This document shows positions 1 through 11,093 of a DNA stretch of 64,000 bases, in pieces; positions within the stretch are counted from its first letter, which is position 1; each line of letters starts with the position of its first letter. Both the position numbers and the translations under genes were made by a program. The notes under the pieces were generated by a model. That model was given only the letters and a program-made list of their open reading frames with translations, searched no databases and was not told where the DNA came from. This DNA is from Benincasa hispida. Its lineage: Eukaryota; Streptophyta; Magnoliopsida; Cucurbitales; Cucurbitaceae. The stretch covers positions 42,589,751 through 42,653,750 of the forward strand of contig NC_052350.1 of NCBI RefSeq assembly GCF_009727055.1. The letters run 5' to 3'.

Positions 1-203
1 ATGGTCTAAACTTACTATTTAATCTTAAAATAATTTTTTCATATATAACTTTTTTGGCAAAATAAACATGAGAAGAATTATAGATTATGAAATTAAATAA
101 ATATAAAATTACAAAAGTTCATGATCAATAAAATAGAAAATCAAACTTGTCCATTGGATTTCTACTTTTCAACATGGGCACTACAAGGATGCTTTCAGAA
201 ATT
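1..203. other. AT-rich intergenic DNA
   Basis: I see no coding region or recognisable repeat boundary before the MITE-like copy that begins near 204. Short open frames here have no recognisable composition or domain. Confidence 0.5.
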
Positions 204-491
204 TAGGCTCTTTGTTAACAATTTTATTTATTATTTTTTGTTTTTGAAAATTAAACTTATAAACATTATTCCTTATATCTTTAAATTTCTTGTTTTGTTA
301 TCTAGTTTTTACCAATATTTACAAAAGTCAAGCTAGATTTTGATAAATAATAACATACTTTTTAAGAACTTGTATTCGTTTTTAGAATTTAGCTAAAAAT
401 TCAACTCTTTTACTTAAAAATATACAAAATATTATAAAAAAAATTGAAAGGAAATAGACTTGATTTTGAAAAATCAAAAAGAAAAAAAAAT
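204..491. repeat. MITE-like repeat family, copy 1 (one end eroded)
   Basis: The body matches the copies at 492, 2868, 7425 and 42930. It shares a TTTTTGAAAATTAA-type segment, then a TTGTTATCTA-TTTTTACCAA segment, then a GAAATAGACTT segment. The left end (GGCTCTTTGTTAAC) resembles the family terminus; the right terminus is lost where it meets the next copy. No coding capacity. Superfamily not determined. Confidence 0.6.
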
Positions 492-782
492 TAAGGTCTA
501 ACTTGGTAACTATTTTGTTTTTTATTTTTGTTTTTGAAAATTAAGCATATGGACACTACTTCCACCTCTAAATTTCTTTCTTTGTTATCTACTTTTCACC
601 AATGGTTTAAAAAACCATGTCAAATTTTGAGAATTAAGAATGTAGCTTTCAAAAAGTTGTTTTTATTTTTGAAATCTAGCTAAGAATTCTACCATTATAC
701 TTAAAGAAAGATGCAAATCCGTTGTAAGAAATGTGGATGATATAGACTTACTAAGATCAAATGGTTACCAAACGAGGCCTTA
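492..782. repeat. MITE-like repeat family, copy 2 (both termini visible)
   Basis: The left end TAAGGTCTAACTTGGTAAC (492-510) and the reverse complement of the right end (763-782, TAAGGCCTCGTTTGGTAACC) form imperfect terminal inverted repeats. Length about 290 bp, no coding frame. It directly abuts copy 1, giving a head-to-tail pair. A target-site duplication is not clear. Confidence 0.7.
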
Positions 783-2867
783 AATACCAAATTAAAATCA
801 TAGTATTAAATTTCTGTCGACATGTCAATATTTTTCATGTTTCTATGAGTTCGATATCAATATTAGATGTGAATCAATATTTACATTATATCATTGAAGC
901 TTTAACATCACTCTTTTGCTAATTGTGTCATATTATTAAACAAATTTGTCACATTGGATTTTTGTTACTCAACAATGAAAATTGTAAGTAGTTTTCATTT
1001 CAAGCATATAATCAAACTTTTTTAGGTGAGGGAAAAAGGATTATAAGAAACTTTATTGAGTCAAACTAGTTGTTGATGGAGGCATACCAGAACTATTTGT
1101 GCTTTAAACTTATACTATTTAATAAAAATAACTTTTTTGGAATAAATTTTAAAGTTGAAAATTAAAAATAAAAATTTCAAAGTTTAGAAAGTATAACCAA
1201 AATCCACTCAAAAGTTTAGAGGTATTTTGTATAATAACCTTCTTAAGATTACCGTAGATTATTTTCTATAAAAAAATTATAGTCATCTTAAACATATTAT
1301 TAAAAATAGACTAATTACCAAACAAATTATTTAAAAAGTGATTTTTGTTGCATAGGGTTTTTTAAAAAATGTTTTTAGTCATCAAATATAAAGTTATTCA
1401 AACATATTCTGAGTAATCGAAATTTAACCTTAATTTTAAATACCAAATGAGTCAATTGAATAAAGATATTAATAATTTCAACCCAAGATTTAGGAATGAT
1501 TTATAAAGGGAAAAAAAAGAAGCTAAAAATATGATAAATTTACAAACATTATTATATTCTCTTGGTAAAAATGTATTTTTTAGTTTAGATTTAACATAAA
1601 CAAAGTCTTAAATGATGAAATAAAAACAAAAACTTTTCATCATATTTCTTCAAGTAAAACAAAGTAAAGTAGTTTGTTTCATTCAATTAGAGAAAGAGAA
1701 AGAGAAATGAAATTCACACATGAATAAAGGGAGCCATCCAAATTTTTTCCCAGGATTCCCATGACAACACACTTTGGAAAAAGATTAATTCATTTTCTTG
1801 AGCATAAGGTTTTAAATTTTGGAGGTCTCAAATTTTAAAATGTCAATAAAATATTCATTTAAGTAGTTATTTTAAAAAAAGAAATCATAAAAATCAAGTG
1901 ATTCATTAAAAAAAAAACAATAAATTAAAAATCAACCATTTCACATGTCTTAAACTAGTAAAGAATTCTTATTATTAATATTATATCATACTATTGATAT
2001 ATTATTTTTTATTGATATACTTTTTTTTAAACATATATTTTGTCCACTTGTTTCAAAATATAATGTCAAAGATTTTTATTTTTTTTAATTCAACGCTGAG
2101 CGATAAGATATTCTTATCTTTTATCCTCGGTTAACTGTGTATATCTTAACTAGTTGAATTATATTCAATTTATGTTTGAAAGTATATGTCTTAATGAATT
2201 TAGTATCAAAACCGAAGTCATGCACATTTATAATAGGAATTTTGACATGCCATATCAACATGATATTCAATTTCCATCGACATATCAACATGTCTACATT
2301 TTAATAGGTTCAACATTGATACAAGGGATGAACTAAAATTTTCATGATATCGTAAAAAAAATGAATGAAACACGAAAGAATAAGTACAAAAATGTCATTA
2401 ATGTGAATAGAATATAAATAATAAAATATTTAACTTGTTTTATAATTTAAGTGGACTATTTATGGTTAAAATATTATTTTGGTCCCTAAAAGTTATTCAT
2501 TTTTAATGAATGTACTTTCAAATGGCTAATTTTAGTTTTGTTACTTTTAATAAATCTTAAATATAGGCCCTACTAGTTTATTGTTGATTTTTCTTGAATA
2601 CTTTTTATTATCTATTAGCAGTTTTATTATAAATTTTCGAAACATATGCGCATATTATATCTTATTGCATCAAAAATATTATCATTTTTTAACCAATTTC
2701 GAAAAAAAAAATTAACTTAAAGAGACTAAATTTAAGATATATTAAAAATATTGAACTAAAATTGAGCATTTGAAATATGAGAACTAAAATTGAACAAACT
2801 CTAAAGTACAAAGATCAAAATAATATTTTAACCAATATTTATTTACTAATTCAAGTAATTTTATTTT
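783..2867. other. AT-rich intergenic DNA, no gene recognised
   Basis: No coding frame, RNA gene or bounded repeat is recognisable. Short words such as GTCGACATGTCAATA and CATCGACATATCAACATG recur near 817 and 2270, suggesting decayed interspersed repeats. Confidence 0.45.
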
Positions 2868-3175
2868 TAAAGCCCCATTTGGTAATTATTTAGATTTTTG
2901 TTTTTTGTTTTTTGTTTTTAAAAATCAAGTCTATATACATTACTTCCACTTCCAAATTTTTCTTTTGTTATCTACTTTTTATCAATGGTTCAAAAAATCA
3001 AACCAAATTTTAAAAATTAAAAAAAATTAGCTTTTAAAATTTTGTTTTTCTTTTTAAAATTTGGTTAAGAATATAACCATTATACTTCAAAAAATATGAA
3101 AACCATTATAAGAAATTGGAAGAAAATAAACTTAATTTTCAAAAATAAAAAACGAAATAGTTATCATACGTAGCA
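2868..3175. repeat. MITE-like repeat family, copy 3
   Basis: It begins TAAAGCCCCATTTGGTAATT and ends near GAAATAGTTATCATACGTAG, with the same internal order as the copy at 492-782. About 300 bp, non-coding, right end more eroded than the left. Confidence 0.65.
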
Positions 3176-3522
3176 TAATTTTTTTTATTTTTGTATTTTT
3201 TTTCCAGAGATGACATTTTATCGATATTTTCTTAAAATTGACATTCCAACATTTTAGTCGATAGAAATTTAATATTCACCAGAAATGAAATTAGCTTACT
3301 AGAAATTGACATAACTTTCTTTCTTAGAGGTTGAAGATTCAATCTCATTTCTCGCACATGTCGTGCTAAAAAGATTTAATAGTCTAGTCTTGAGTGATAG
3401 CAAATTTACGAAAGTGACCTTGCAATTTGAAGCCTTTCTTAACACGGACACGCCTCGGAATACAATGGACTTTTGCTCCAAATTCTTCACATTCTATCAA
3501 CAAATATCTCTTTGTTTTACGC
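3176..3522 (+). promoter_or_regulatory. Presumed promoter region of the AT-hook gene
   Basis: This stretch lies just upstream of a pyrimidine-rich leader. I could not pick a convincing TATA box. Placement depends on the inferred first exon starting near 3523; a start inside the downstream intron is also possible. Confidence 0.35.
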
Positions 3523-3825
3523 CTCTTTTCTCTCTCTCTCTCTCTGATTCATATGGGCGAGTCTTTAAGTGGCCTTCCCCACTGTTTCCCATATCCCAAT
3601 CCTTCTTAAATCCTCAATTTCAATCTTCTTTCAAATCCCTTCTTCAGATCATTGCTTATGCATCTCAATTTTTCACTTCTTTTTCTCTCTGTACTCTTGA
3701 TTTCAGCAATACCCACATGAATTTTTCTGTGTTTTTGTGAACTTCCTTTGCTTCTTCTTCATCTTCAATACATTTACTCTAATGGGTCCTTTCCAATGAT
3801 TCATATGGGCTTCGTTTCTTATCAG
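3523..3825 (+). other. Inferred non-coding first exon with two short uORFs
   Basis: A (TC)n tract at about 3530-3545 resembles plant pyrimidine patches near transcription starts. An 18-codon uORF runs 3553-3609. A second starts at 3796 (MIHMGFVSYQ) and reaches the likely splice donor at 3826 in phase 0; after splicing to 5380 the next codon is TGA, closing it at ten codons. The 14-bp word TGATTCATATGGGC occurs at both uORF starts (3545-3558 and 3797-3810). Exon boundaries are inferred from splice-site appearance, not from transcripts. Confidence 0.5.
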
Positions 3826-5379
3826 GTTTCTTCATTTCTCTACTTCTTCTCTTCTTTCTTTTTTTCCAATTTGTCTGTTTCTTGTTCTTCTTTTAATCGT
3901 TGCTTTTGTTCTTTTCTGCTTTTTTGTTGCTTATGAAATTGAATTAGTTTGTCGATTAACTGTTTTTATTGCTCTAATCTTGCTTTCTACCAATCCGATT
4001 CTGTTGCTTTTTCGTGGATCTTGTTTGTCTCTGCTGTTGGGGTATTCTTTTCAATGTTCTTGTTAGCTTTCAGTCTTGATTCTGTTATTGTTTGTTTCTT
4101 TTTAGTCTCTTGCTTGTGAGAATCTTGTTGCTTCGAATTGGGTTATCTGCGATTGAGATTTGTTTATCTTTTTGGTTCTGTTTAATTCTCTTCTTTGCTG
4201 CAATTTGTGTTGAGGGGTGGGTTCAAGAATGGAAGAAACTTTCATGAACTTCTTGATTTTCCTGTTGTAGTTCTTCTGAATGTGCTGTATTCTTGCTGTG
4301 CCTTTTGTTTTGGGAATCCTTCTCTATTGTTCTTGATTCTGTTTTGCATTTGCTTGAGTTTTCACATCGTGTGAAATGAATTACGTGCTCTCTGTTAGCT
4401 TACCTAATGAGGGGAAGTCAACTTAAGTTTGAGAAACTTTGTTCAACATTTCTCCAACTTCAGTGTATAAGCAAGAAAAACATCCTTTAGGAACTTTGAA
4501 TTCGCTTTAGGTTAAAAACTACCGTTGAATCCAAAAGCTTAAGTTGCTAGGATAGAGTATATTTAATATCGCTTCTCTCACATGTGAACTTTAAATATCA
4601 ATGCGAGGAAATGATGTTGTAGGGATTTGAACTTAGAATCTATAGTAGTGAGCCTCGAATCTTAAGTTGATAGGTTAGAGTATATTTAATCTTTTATGTA
4701 TACTCGTTTAACACTTTCCTCACATGTGAACTTTAAAAATCAATCGGGAGGAAATCATATTGTAGGGATTTGGAATCTATACCAGTGAACCTGTAATCTT
4801 AAGTTGATAGATTAGAGTATGTTTAATCTTTTATAACACTCTTGATGCACCCTCCATGTGTGGACTTAGATATTAATTTGATTCTCGAAGCCAAGCATGA
4901 GAACTGTTGTTATCAATGGAGGATAAAAATGATATGAAAAGCATTCAAATTTAGAAACTCATACTTATATACCATGTTCACAATATATTTTAACTTTTTT
5001 ATATATAGTTTTTTATATTTGAACTTTTATATATATAGTTTTTATGTGTTTACATTTCATGATTTAAGATGGAACTTATGATGAAGCTTGATAAATTTTC
5101 CCTTTTCCTAGGCTGCTTGACCTGTAATTTGCTTAGTTTCTTTCATCTCATCCCTAAAGAATTCAAGGGTCTGTACTATACACATAAGTTTGAGGAAGTT
5201 GTAATTGCATCAGATGCTTCATGTGTGAAGTATAACCATTAGCTGGTTACGATATTTGAGCAAGTTGCGTTTATCTAATTCACGAGTGTTTTTTTTTTTT
5301 TAAAAGAAATTTATTTATTTGTAAGAGAATTCAAATTGTTTCATATGTAATTGCTTTATATTTGTTTTGTGCTTGGCAG
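3826..5379 (+). other. Predicted 5'-UTR (leader) intron
   Basis: The donor TATCAG|GTTTCTTC at 3826 and the acceptor TGTGCTTGGCAG|TGATC at 5379 frame a T-rich interval of about 1.55 kb with plant-intron composition. Long leader introns are common in dicot genes and often raise expression. The interval carries a degenerate tandem repeat (4532-4880). It contains no coding frame of note. Confidence 0.55.
4532..4880. repeat. Degenerate tandem repeat inside the leader intron
   Basis: About 2.7 units of 125-137 bp start near 4532, 4657 and 4794. Each opens with an AATCTTAAGTTGATAG-type word and TAGAGTATATTTAATC. The first two continue through CTCACATGTGAACTTTAAA and GAGGAAAT; the third diverges after about 45 bp. 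Confidence 0.7.
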
Positions 5380-5427
5380 TGATCATCTGTTGTGTGATTT
5401 TTTCGTTCTTGGAGTTCTTAAAAGAGG

Positions 5428-5844
5428 ATGGGTAGAGGTCGAGGAAAGGGGAGGAAGTTGACCGTCACGAATCATGACGATGCTGGAAGTGGTGAGGAAG
5501 AGAAGATTCCTGTGCAAAAGCGAAGGGGAAGGCCACAGAAGCCGTTGAAGGATGAGATTGATGAGGAAGAAGCTGAAAAGATCGAAGATGAGGACAGCGA
5601 GAACCTGAAAGGCAGTGACATTGTGAGCAAGGAGATGAAAAGCCCACCTGCAGCAGAGAATGGGAAAAGGAGGAGAAGAAACTCACAGGTGAAAGAAAAG
5701 CTTGATCCGGTCAAAGATGAAAATGGGGACGGAACACGATCGAGCACTGATGAATCAACAAGATCAAATGGATTTCGTCACAATGGAAGCAGGCGAAAAA
5801 GCAAACCCCGGCGAGCTGCTGAAGCGGGTGTTAACTGCAAGTGA
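5428..5844 (+). CDS. Small AT-hook, lysine/arginine- and acid-rich nuclear protein
   Basis: A 138-residue protein. The start at 5428 is fixed by an in-frame TAA at 5419 and by good ATG context (AGAGGATGGG). The N-terminus is basic (MGRGRGKGRK). An AT-hook core, RGRP with basic flanks (KRRGRPQKP, residues 31-39), would bind the minor groove of AT-rich DNA. It is followed by an acidic stretch (about 42-58), a basic NLS-like patch (KRRRR, 80-84), a Ser/Thr-rich part and a second basic cluster near the C-terminus (RRKSKPRR). No other folded domain is visible, so it is probably disordered. Composition is normal coding sequence and contrasts with the AT-rich surroundings. Likely a chromatin-associated or HMG-I/Y-like plant protein. 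I cannot assign a specific orthologue, and a domain search could change the name but not the AT-hook call. Confidence 0.85.
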   Translation: MGRGRGKGRKLTVTNHDDAGSGEEEKIPVQKRRGRPQKPLKDEIDEEEAEKIEDEDSENLKGSDIVSKEMKSPPAAENGKRRRRNSQVKEKLDPVKDENGDGTRSSTDESTRSNGFRHNGSRRKSKPRRAAEAGVNCK

Positions 5845-6299
5845 AACAAGTTAAAAGAATATGGTTTTCTTTCTGAAAGGAGCAGATAGAATTTTCAAGG
5901 TAGAAAATGAGGCATAGCGATCTTCTAGATTACCATATTTTCTATTTCTCAATCTCATCTATAACTATTTCCATCACCATTCCTTTTTGCTTATTCCTAA
6001 AAAAAATGTTGAATTGAGAATTCACTCTGCTGGTTTTAATATTCTTTTTGGTTACCATTTTTGGAATTTTTTTTAGTGTTTTTCTCTTCACAATATGCTC
6101 TCAACAGACATTTTTCTCTCTTGTCTCATCCCTTACAACAGAATCTAACTAAGAATCAATTGGATCAACATTCTTTACAATTTCTGCTTATAAATAATGT
6201 CTTCATGAAATTGAGTTTTGTATCACATGTATTGCAAAATGGTTTCTTGAGAAGGATTCAAGAAATGAAGCATGATCATGAATGAGGTTGTTGAATAAA
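5845..6299 (+). other. 3' UTR and candidate poly(A) signal of the AT-hook gene
   Basis: The stop is followed by AT-rich sequence without a further coding frame. A canonical AATAAA lies at 6294-6299, giving a possible 3' UTR of about 450 nt or slightly more. Earlier near-upstream elements could also be used; choice of site is inference. Confidence 0.45.
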
Positions 6300-7424
6300 G
6301 TGAGTCTTGATGCTGAAAAGATCTGGTTTGGCTTACTTTTCTTTTTGAGATGTTATTATGTCTGAGAATATAAACATTTTTTTTTTTTTTTTTTTATAAG
6401 ATAAATGTCCTCATAGTGGAAAGTAAATTGTGCAGCTCATTGTTTTCATAAAAAGTGAAATAGCCCTCTACAACTTAAGCGTGTGAGATACTCTAAACCA
6501 CGTTGTGTTTAGTAGGTGATGACATAATATAAAATTGTTTTTCTAGATGTTCATTCTTGAAATATCAAGATTATTTTATTTTGGTCTATGATTTTTCAAA
6601 ATTTCAATGTATATCTAAATTACAAAGATTGTTTAATAAATAGATAAGGGGCTTTGGATATGTTTAGTAATTAATTTTTAAGTTTTAGATATCAAAATAG
6701 ATATTTTGAAAGTTTAAGAACTAAAATAGTTATAAGCATAAAAGAGCTAAATATGAGATTTGAATTCATTAAAAATAATAAAAGAATAAAAGAATATATG
6801 AAAAGAAAATGAGTGTTGATTAGGGTTCAATTCAAGAGATTGCTTAGTGAATTAGATTTTGGTATTTTTTGCATTAGCTTCTTGGCTCCTCAATGTGATG
6901 CTTTTTGATGAAAGTGTACATTGAGTATATGTTTGATATTCCTTTTTTTTTTTTTTTACCCTTTTTTAAATATGTTTGATATTCCTTTTTCTTACAAAAA
7001 AAAATTGGTGAAATTACGATATCTACCATACTTTTGCAAACTATTTAGAGGCAATTAAAGGGATCGATATATACAAGAGGTACAACAGATAAGCTGACAA
7101 CATTATAAAAATAAATGTTAATTACTTCATTTATGTTGACAACTCAATATATACTTCATATCATAAGTACGAATGTACGTACATGATATTGGCGTATAAT
7201 TTGATATAAAAATACAAAAATAATAAATTAAGATGGTTCATAAAATTTAAATCCTTTTTAGATCTCTCTTTAAAAAAATGGTACCAATTTTAATTTATAA
7301 CTCCCAAGCATCTCATTGTTTCTTCAATCTTAAAGTTAAGAATCTTTTGAAATCTTAACAATACCTTCTTGTCATCAATAAGTCAAAAGATTAGGAACTT
7401 GAAAAGTTACCATAAACTTATTAA
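6300..7424. other. Intergenic DNA downstream of the gene
   Basis: AT-rich with long homopolymer T runs near 6380-6396 and 6942-6957. The word TATGTTTGATATTCCTTTTT is repeated just before and after the second run. No gene recognised. Confidence 0.45.
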
Positions 7425-7722
7425 TTAGTCCCGTTTGGTAACTAATTGATTTTTTATTTTATTTTTGAAGATTAAGCCTATAGACATTACTTCTACCTCC
7501 AAGTTTTATTTTCTTTGTTATCTACTTTTTACCAAAATCAAGTTAAATTTTGAAAACTAAAAAAAGTAGTTTTTAGAAACTTGTTTTTATTTTTGAAATT
7601 TGGTTAAGAATTCAATCATTGTACTTAAGAAGTATACAAATCATTGTAAAAGATAGGAAGGAAATAGACCTAATTTTTAAAAACAAAATATAAAAAATGA
7701 AATAATTACCAAATAAGTCTAA
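7425..7722. repeat. MITE-like repeat family, copy 4
   Basis: It starts TTAGTCCCGTTTGGTAAC and ends AATTACCAAATAAGTCTAA, so the ends are imperfect inverted repeats of each other. The internal sequence matches the copies at 492 and 2868. Non-coding, about 300 bp. Confidence 0.7.
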
Positions 7723-8591
7723 AGTTTTGTACAATCTTTTCATCTTGTGATATCCTTCAATAAGCCTAGTAATTTGGTTTTACCATATCTTTTTTATGTT
7801 CTCAAGTTTTCTTAAACTTGATTTATTGCCTCAAGAGTTCTTTCGTCATCTTTTTTATTTTTTTATTTTTTATTATTATTTTTTTTAAGGTCTCTCCTAA
7901 ATGTTGAACAAGAAAGAGTTATAATAATCATTGTTGACATCATTTGAGATAAATTAGGCTGCCAATTGGCTTGTTCAATTAATTAGAAATCTAAGCAACT
8001 AATGAGATGTTTGAGAATTATTTTGAAATTGTTTAAACCACTTTTCTAGATTCAAAATCACTCTAAATATTTTAATATTTTAAAATTAATTTTAATCGTA
8101 AGAAAATAGCATTTAAATATAAAATTAAACATTACATTGGTTTGGGATACTCAATGCTATGCTTGGAACTTAATTATGATTTTGAGGAATTTCAAATCCT
8201 AATGGATTTTAAATGAATTTTGTTTTTTTTTGTTGTTACAAGAAAGAGAATGAGATAGTTTTTAGTAGCAAATTTTTAGAATAAGATAGTCGAATTTCAT
8301 ACAATTTAGAGGTAAATTACATGATTTAACCTTGTGATTTTTCAAACTTCAATTAAAAAATCTTAATTAAATATCTATTTTAGTAAACTTTTAATCTTTC
8401 TTTTATTTTGCAATTGCTATATAATCATAGTCTAATGATTCGAGTTTAGGAGGGAGACATGAATGAACCAGGATCACATCTGAATGAGAGGGATCTTGAA
8501 GACATAAAAGTATGATTAAGAAAGCTTACAAGAATTGAAAGTTATTACATATATCAACAAGGTGGAGGACTATGAGGTCTAATGCGAAGTG
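7723..8591. other. AT-rich intergenic DNA
   Basis: No coding frame or repeat boundary recognised. The final 150 bases lead into an LTR fragment and may be flanking retroelement sequence. Confidence 0.4.
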
Positions 8592-10190
8592 AGGAACAGT
8601 CTCAATTTTCAATTGTCACAAAAATTAAAATTATAAATACCTAAATATGCATTATAGAAAGAATTTACAACATACTTTTTCAATATGCAATGAAGAGAAA
8701 AAATTTAAGGTTAGTCACGCTTACCCTTGAAGTCCAATAATTCTTCATAAATTTTCTCTTGATCGGTCACGAAAAATCTTCCTCCTTATGAATCATGATC
8801 AAAACCCAATTCCAATTTGAAATACCACCAAAAGTGAGATCTTCGTATTCTCCTTAAGGGTTGAGAATCACAAGAGTGTGGGACTCCGTGATAATTTTGG
8901 GAAGAGGGGAGAATAAGAGAATTTGAGAGAAGAGAATATATATATATATAATTTGAGAGAAAAATATATATATAGGGAAGAACTTGGGAGAGCGTTATTG
9001 ATCCACACAGACCATCTTCGCTTTTAGGAAGAATAAGATGATCAATCCCTCTACAATCACTTTGATCCCACGATCAAAATTAGAGAGATATTGGGGAAGG
9101 AAGTTATTTCAATAACTCCTCCCTTTTAATTTAAAATAAATTAAAACAAATTTTAATTTAAAATAAATTAAAACAAATTTTAATTTAAAATAAATTAAAA
9201 CAAATTTTAATTTAAAATAAATTAAAACAAATTTTAATTTAAATAATAATAATACAATAACTAATTTATCATATTATATGCAACTATATGTTATATCAGA
9301 TATAACACATAACATATAATTTATATTATATCAAATATAATATAACCTATAATTTATAATTCTCTCAACAATCTATGGTAGTTAATATAAATCAAATTTT
9401 AAATATAATTATATGAATCCAATTCATATAATTAATATTTGAATCAGATTCAGATATTATTATACTTCTAAAATAAACTTTTTATGCGTGATTAACGCGC
9501 TTTATCAAAGATTAATATATTATCTAATTAACATATAAATAAATTCCTCAATAATTGAACCATTTAACAAAACTTAATTTAACTTATATTGCATTCTCAA
9601 TAATCTCCAGTCGAGAGCTACCCGAGGAACTTATAGACCTGTAGATTTGAAACTTCAATGGTTCTTGGAACATTAATTAAACTTTGCTTAATATAAATTA
9701 CCCAACTCAATTAACTGTCTGTCGTCACTCCACAAAGAGTTGACCAGCCTACCACTCTTCGCAACTAAGATAATAATTCTTTGTCCATTGGATATAAACC
9801 AGTCAAGCACTGCGATGATCTTTACAAATGCTCATAAGTACGAGTTGGGCCAAAATGATATTGTTTCGCTTGTTAGTTATAAATCTAATCCTTAAGTCCA
9901 CTGATCCCTCTAATGAACAATAAGTATTAGTCCAACTATGACCAAACCCTTCTCAGATCAAGAGGTGTTGGATACCACATTGTTCAAGCTTAGGAATCAA
10001 CCCTTAAGAGTTAATTTATCTACTTACCTCGGACTTAGGAATGAGTGAACTTCTTATGTAGCTGTGTTCCAGCTCCCTAATCAGATGAATCCCCAAAAGT
10101 GGTAGGCATATTGGGTCGACGAACGGGTCACTCTCACCCATGCATATCAAATCGATACGAAATGCATGCCTTCATAGGTAGGTTACTTTT
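8592..10190 (-). mobile_element. Copia-type LTR fragment, reverse orientation, truncated
   Basis: The left end (TGAGGAACAGTCTCAATTTT) and the order of internal blocks match the reverse-oriented LTR at 47496-49384. Shared blocks include the CTTACCCTTGAAG segment, AT-rich stretches, the block around CTCATAAGTACGAGTTGGGCC and CTCACCCATGCATATCAAA. It stops near 10190, before the expected LTR terminus, so several hundred bases are missing. It is adjacent to, but not demonstrably part of, the copia coding remnant that follows. Confidence 0.65.
9124..9246. repeat. 27-bp minisatellite, about 4.5 copies
   Basis: Starts at 9124, 9151, 9178, 9205 and 9232 share the unit beginning TTTTAATTTAAAATAAATTA followed by AAACAAA. 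The full copies are identical, so the expansion is recent relative to the LTR that contains it. Confidence 0.9.
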
Positions 10191-10289
10191 AGATCCTAAA
10201 AAAAAAAAAAAATAAAAGTGTTTGTATCGATAAATGCTACTTTCTAGAGGAGGACTAGATTAGGGAGCATATAAGCCCCCGCGGAGTAA

Positions 10290-11093
10290 GATTGTGTTTA
10301 AATGAACTTGAAGAACACAACACTCAACAAGAGTTGTTGAAGTTGGTTCATCTTGTTACGTCATGTCCACCTCAAGTAATTGAGGGGAATCTCGACGTAG
10401 TGGAAGGGTTGCGAACCCACCTGTCTGTTACATGGGTTTAACAGAAATCCTAGCTGTGGTAGCTGACACAGATTTTGAGGATCCATTGTCTTACAAAAAG
10501 TCAATGGAGGATGTTGACAAAGATGAATGATCAAAGCTATGGATCTTGAAATGGAGTCTATGTACTCCAATTCAATATGGGATCTTGTAGATCAACCTGA
10601 TGGAGTAAAACCTATAGGTATGAATTACAAGAGAAAACATAATGCTGATGGAAAGGTGCAAACCTTTAAGGCTAGACTTATGGCAAAGAGTTAGACCTAT
10701 GTTGAGGGAGTCGACTATGAGGAGACTTTCTCACCTATTGCCATATTGAAGTCTATCCAGATCCTCCTATCCATTGCCTCATATTATGACTATGAGATTT
10801 GGAAAATGAATATCAAGACTGTATTTCTGAATGGTAATCTTGAGGAGACCATTTATATGGAGTAGCCTGAGGGATTCATAACCCAAGATCAAGAGGTTTG
10901 CAAGCTTAATTGATCTATTTATGAATTGAAGCAAGCTTCTCGATCTTGGAATATAAGATTTGATACTGTGATAAAATATTATGGCTTTGATTAAAATTTT
11001 GATGAGCCTTGTATTTACAAGAAAAGTATCAACGGTTTAATCACTTTTCTAGTGTTATATGTAGACGATCCTACTTATTGGGAATAATGTAGG
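10290..11093 (+). pseudogene. Element C: copia pol remnant, integrase tail and N-terminal half of RT
   Basis: Plus-strand translation shows Ty1/copia RT landmarks in order: the FEDPLSYKKSMEDVDKDE region, KVQTFKARLMAK, VDYEETFSP, IKTVFLNGNLEETIYME, ELKQASRSWNIRFD and the catalytic LYVDD box at about 11055-11069. At least four in-frame stops (for example after MAKS, YME and KLN) show it is dead. Its 5' part (gag, protease, integrase core) is missing, and sequence before 10290 does not align. Coding is cut by a solo LTR starting at 11094 and resumes at 13242. The same protein region is present in element A on the opposite strand, giving an internal comparison. Confidence 0.85.

Noticed and set aside
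3299..3936. Open frames of 60-125 codons on both strands in the leader region
   Set aside because: Pyrimidine-rich low-complexity translation (runs of S, F, L) overlapping the inferred non-coding first exon; no domain.
5465..5747. Two antisense open frames over the AT-hook gene
   Set aside because: Mirror of the biased coding composition of the real gene; serine/phenylalanine-rich with no independent support.
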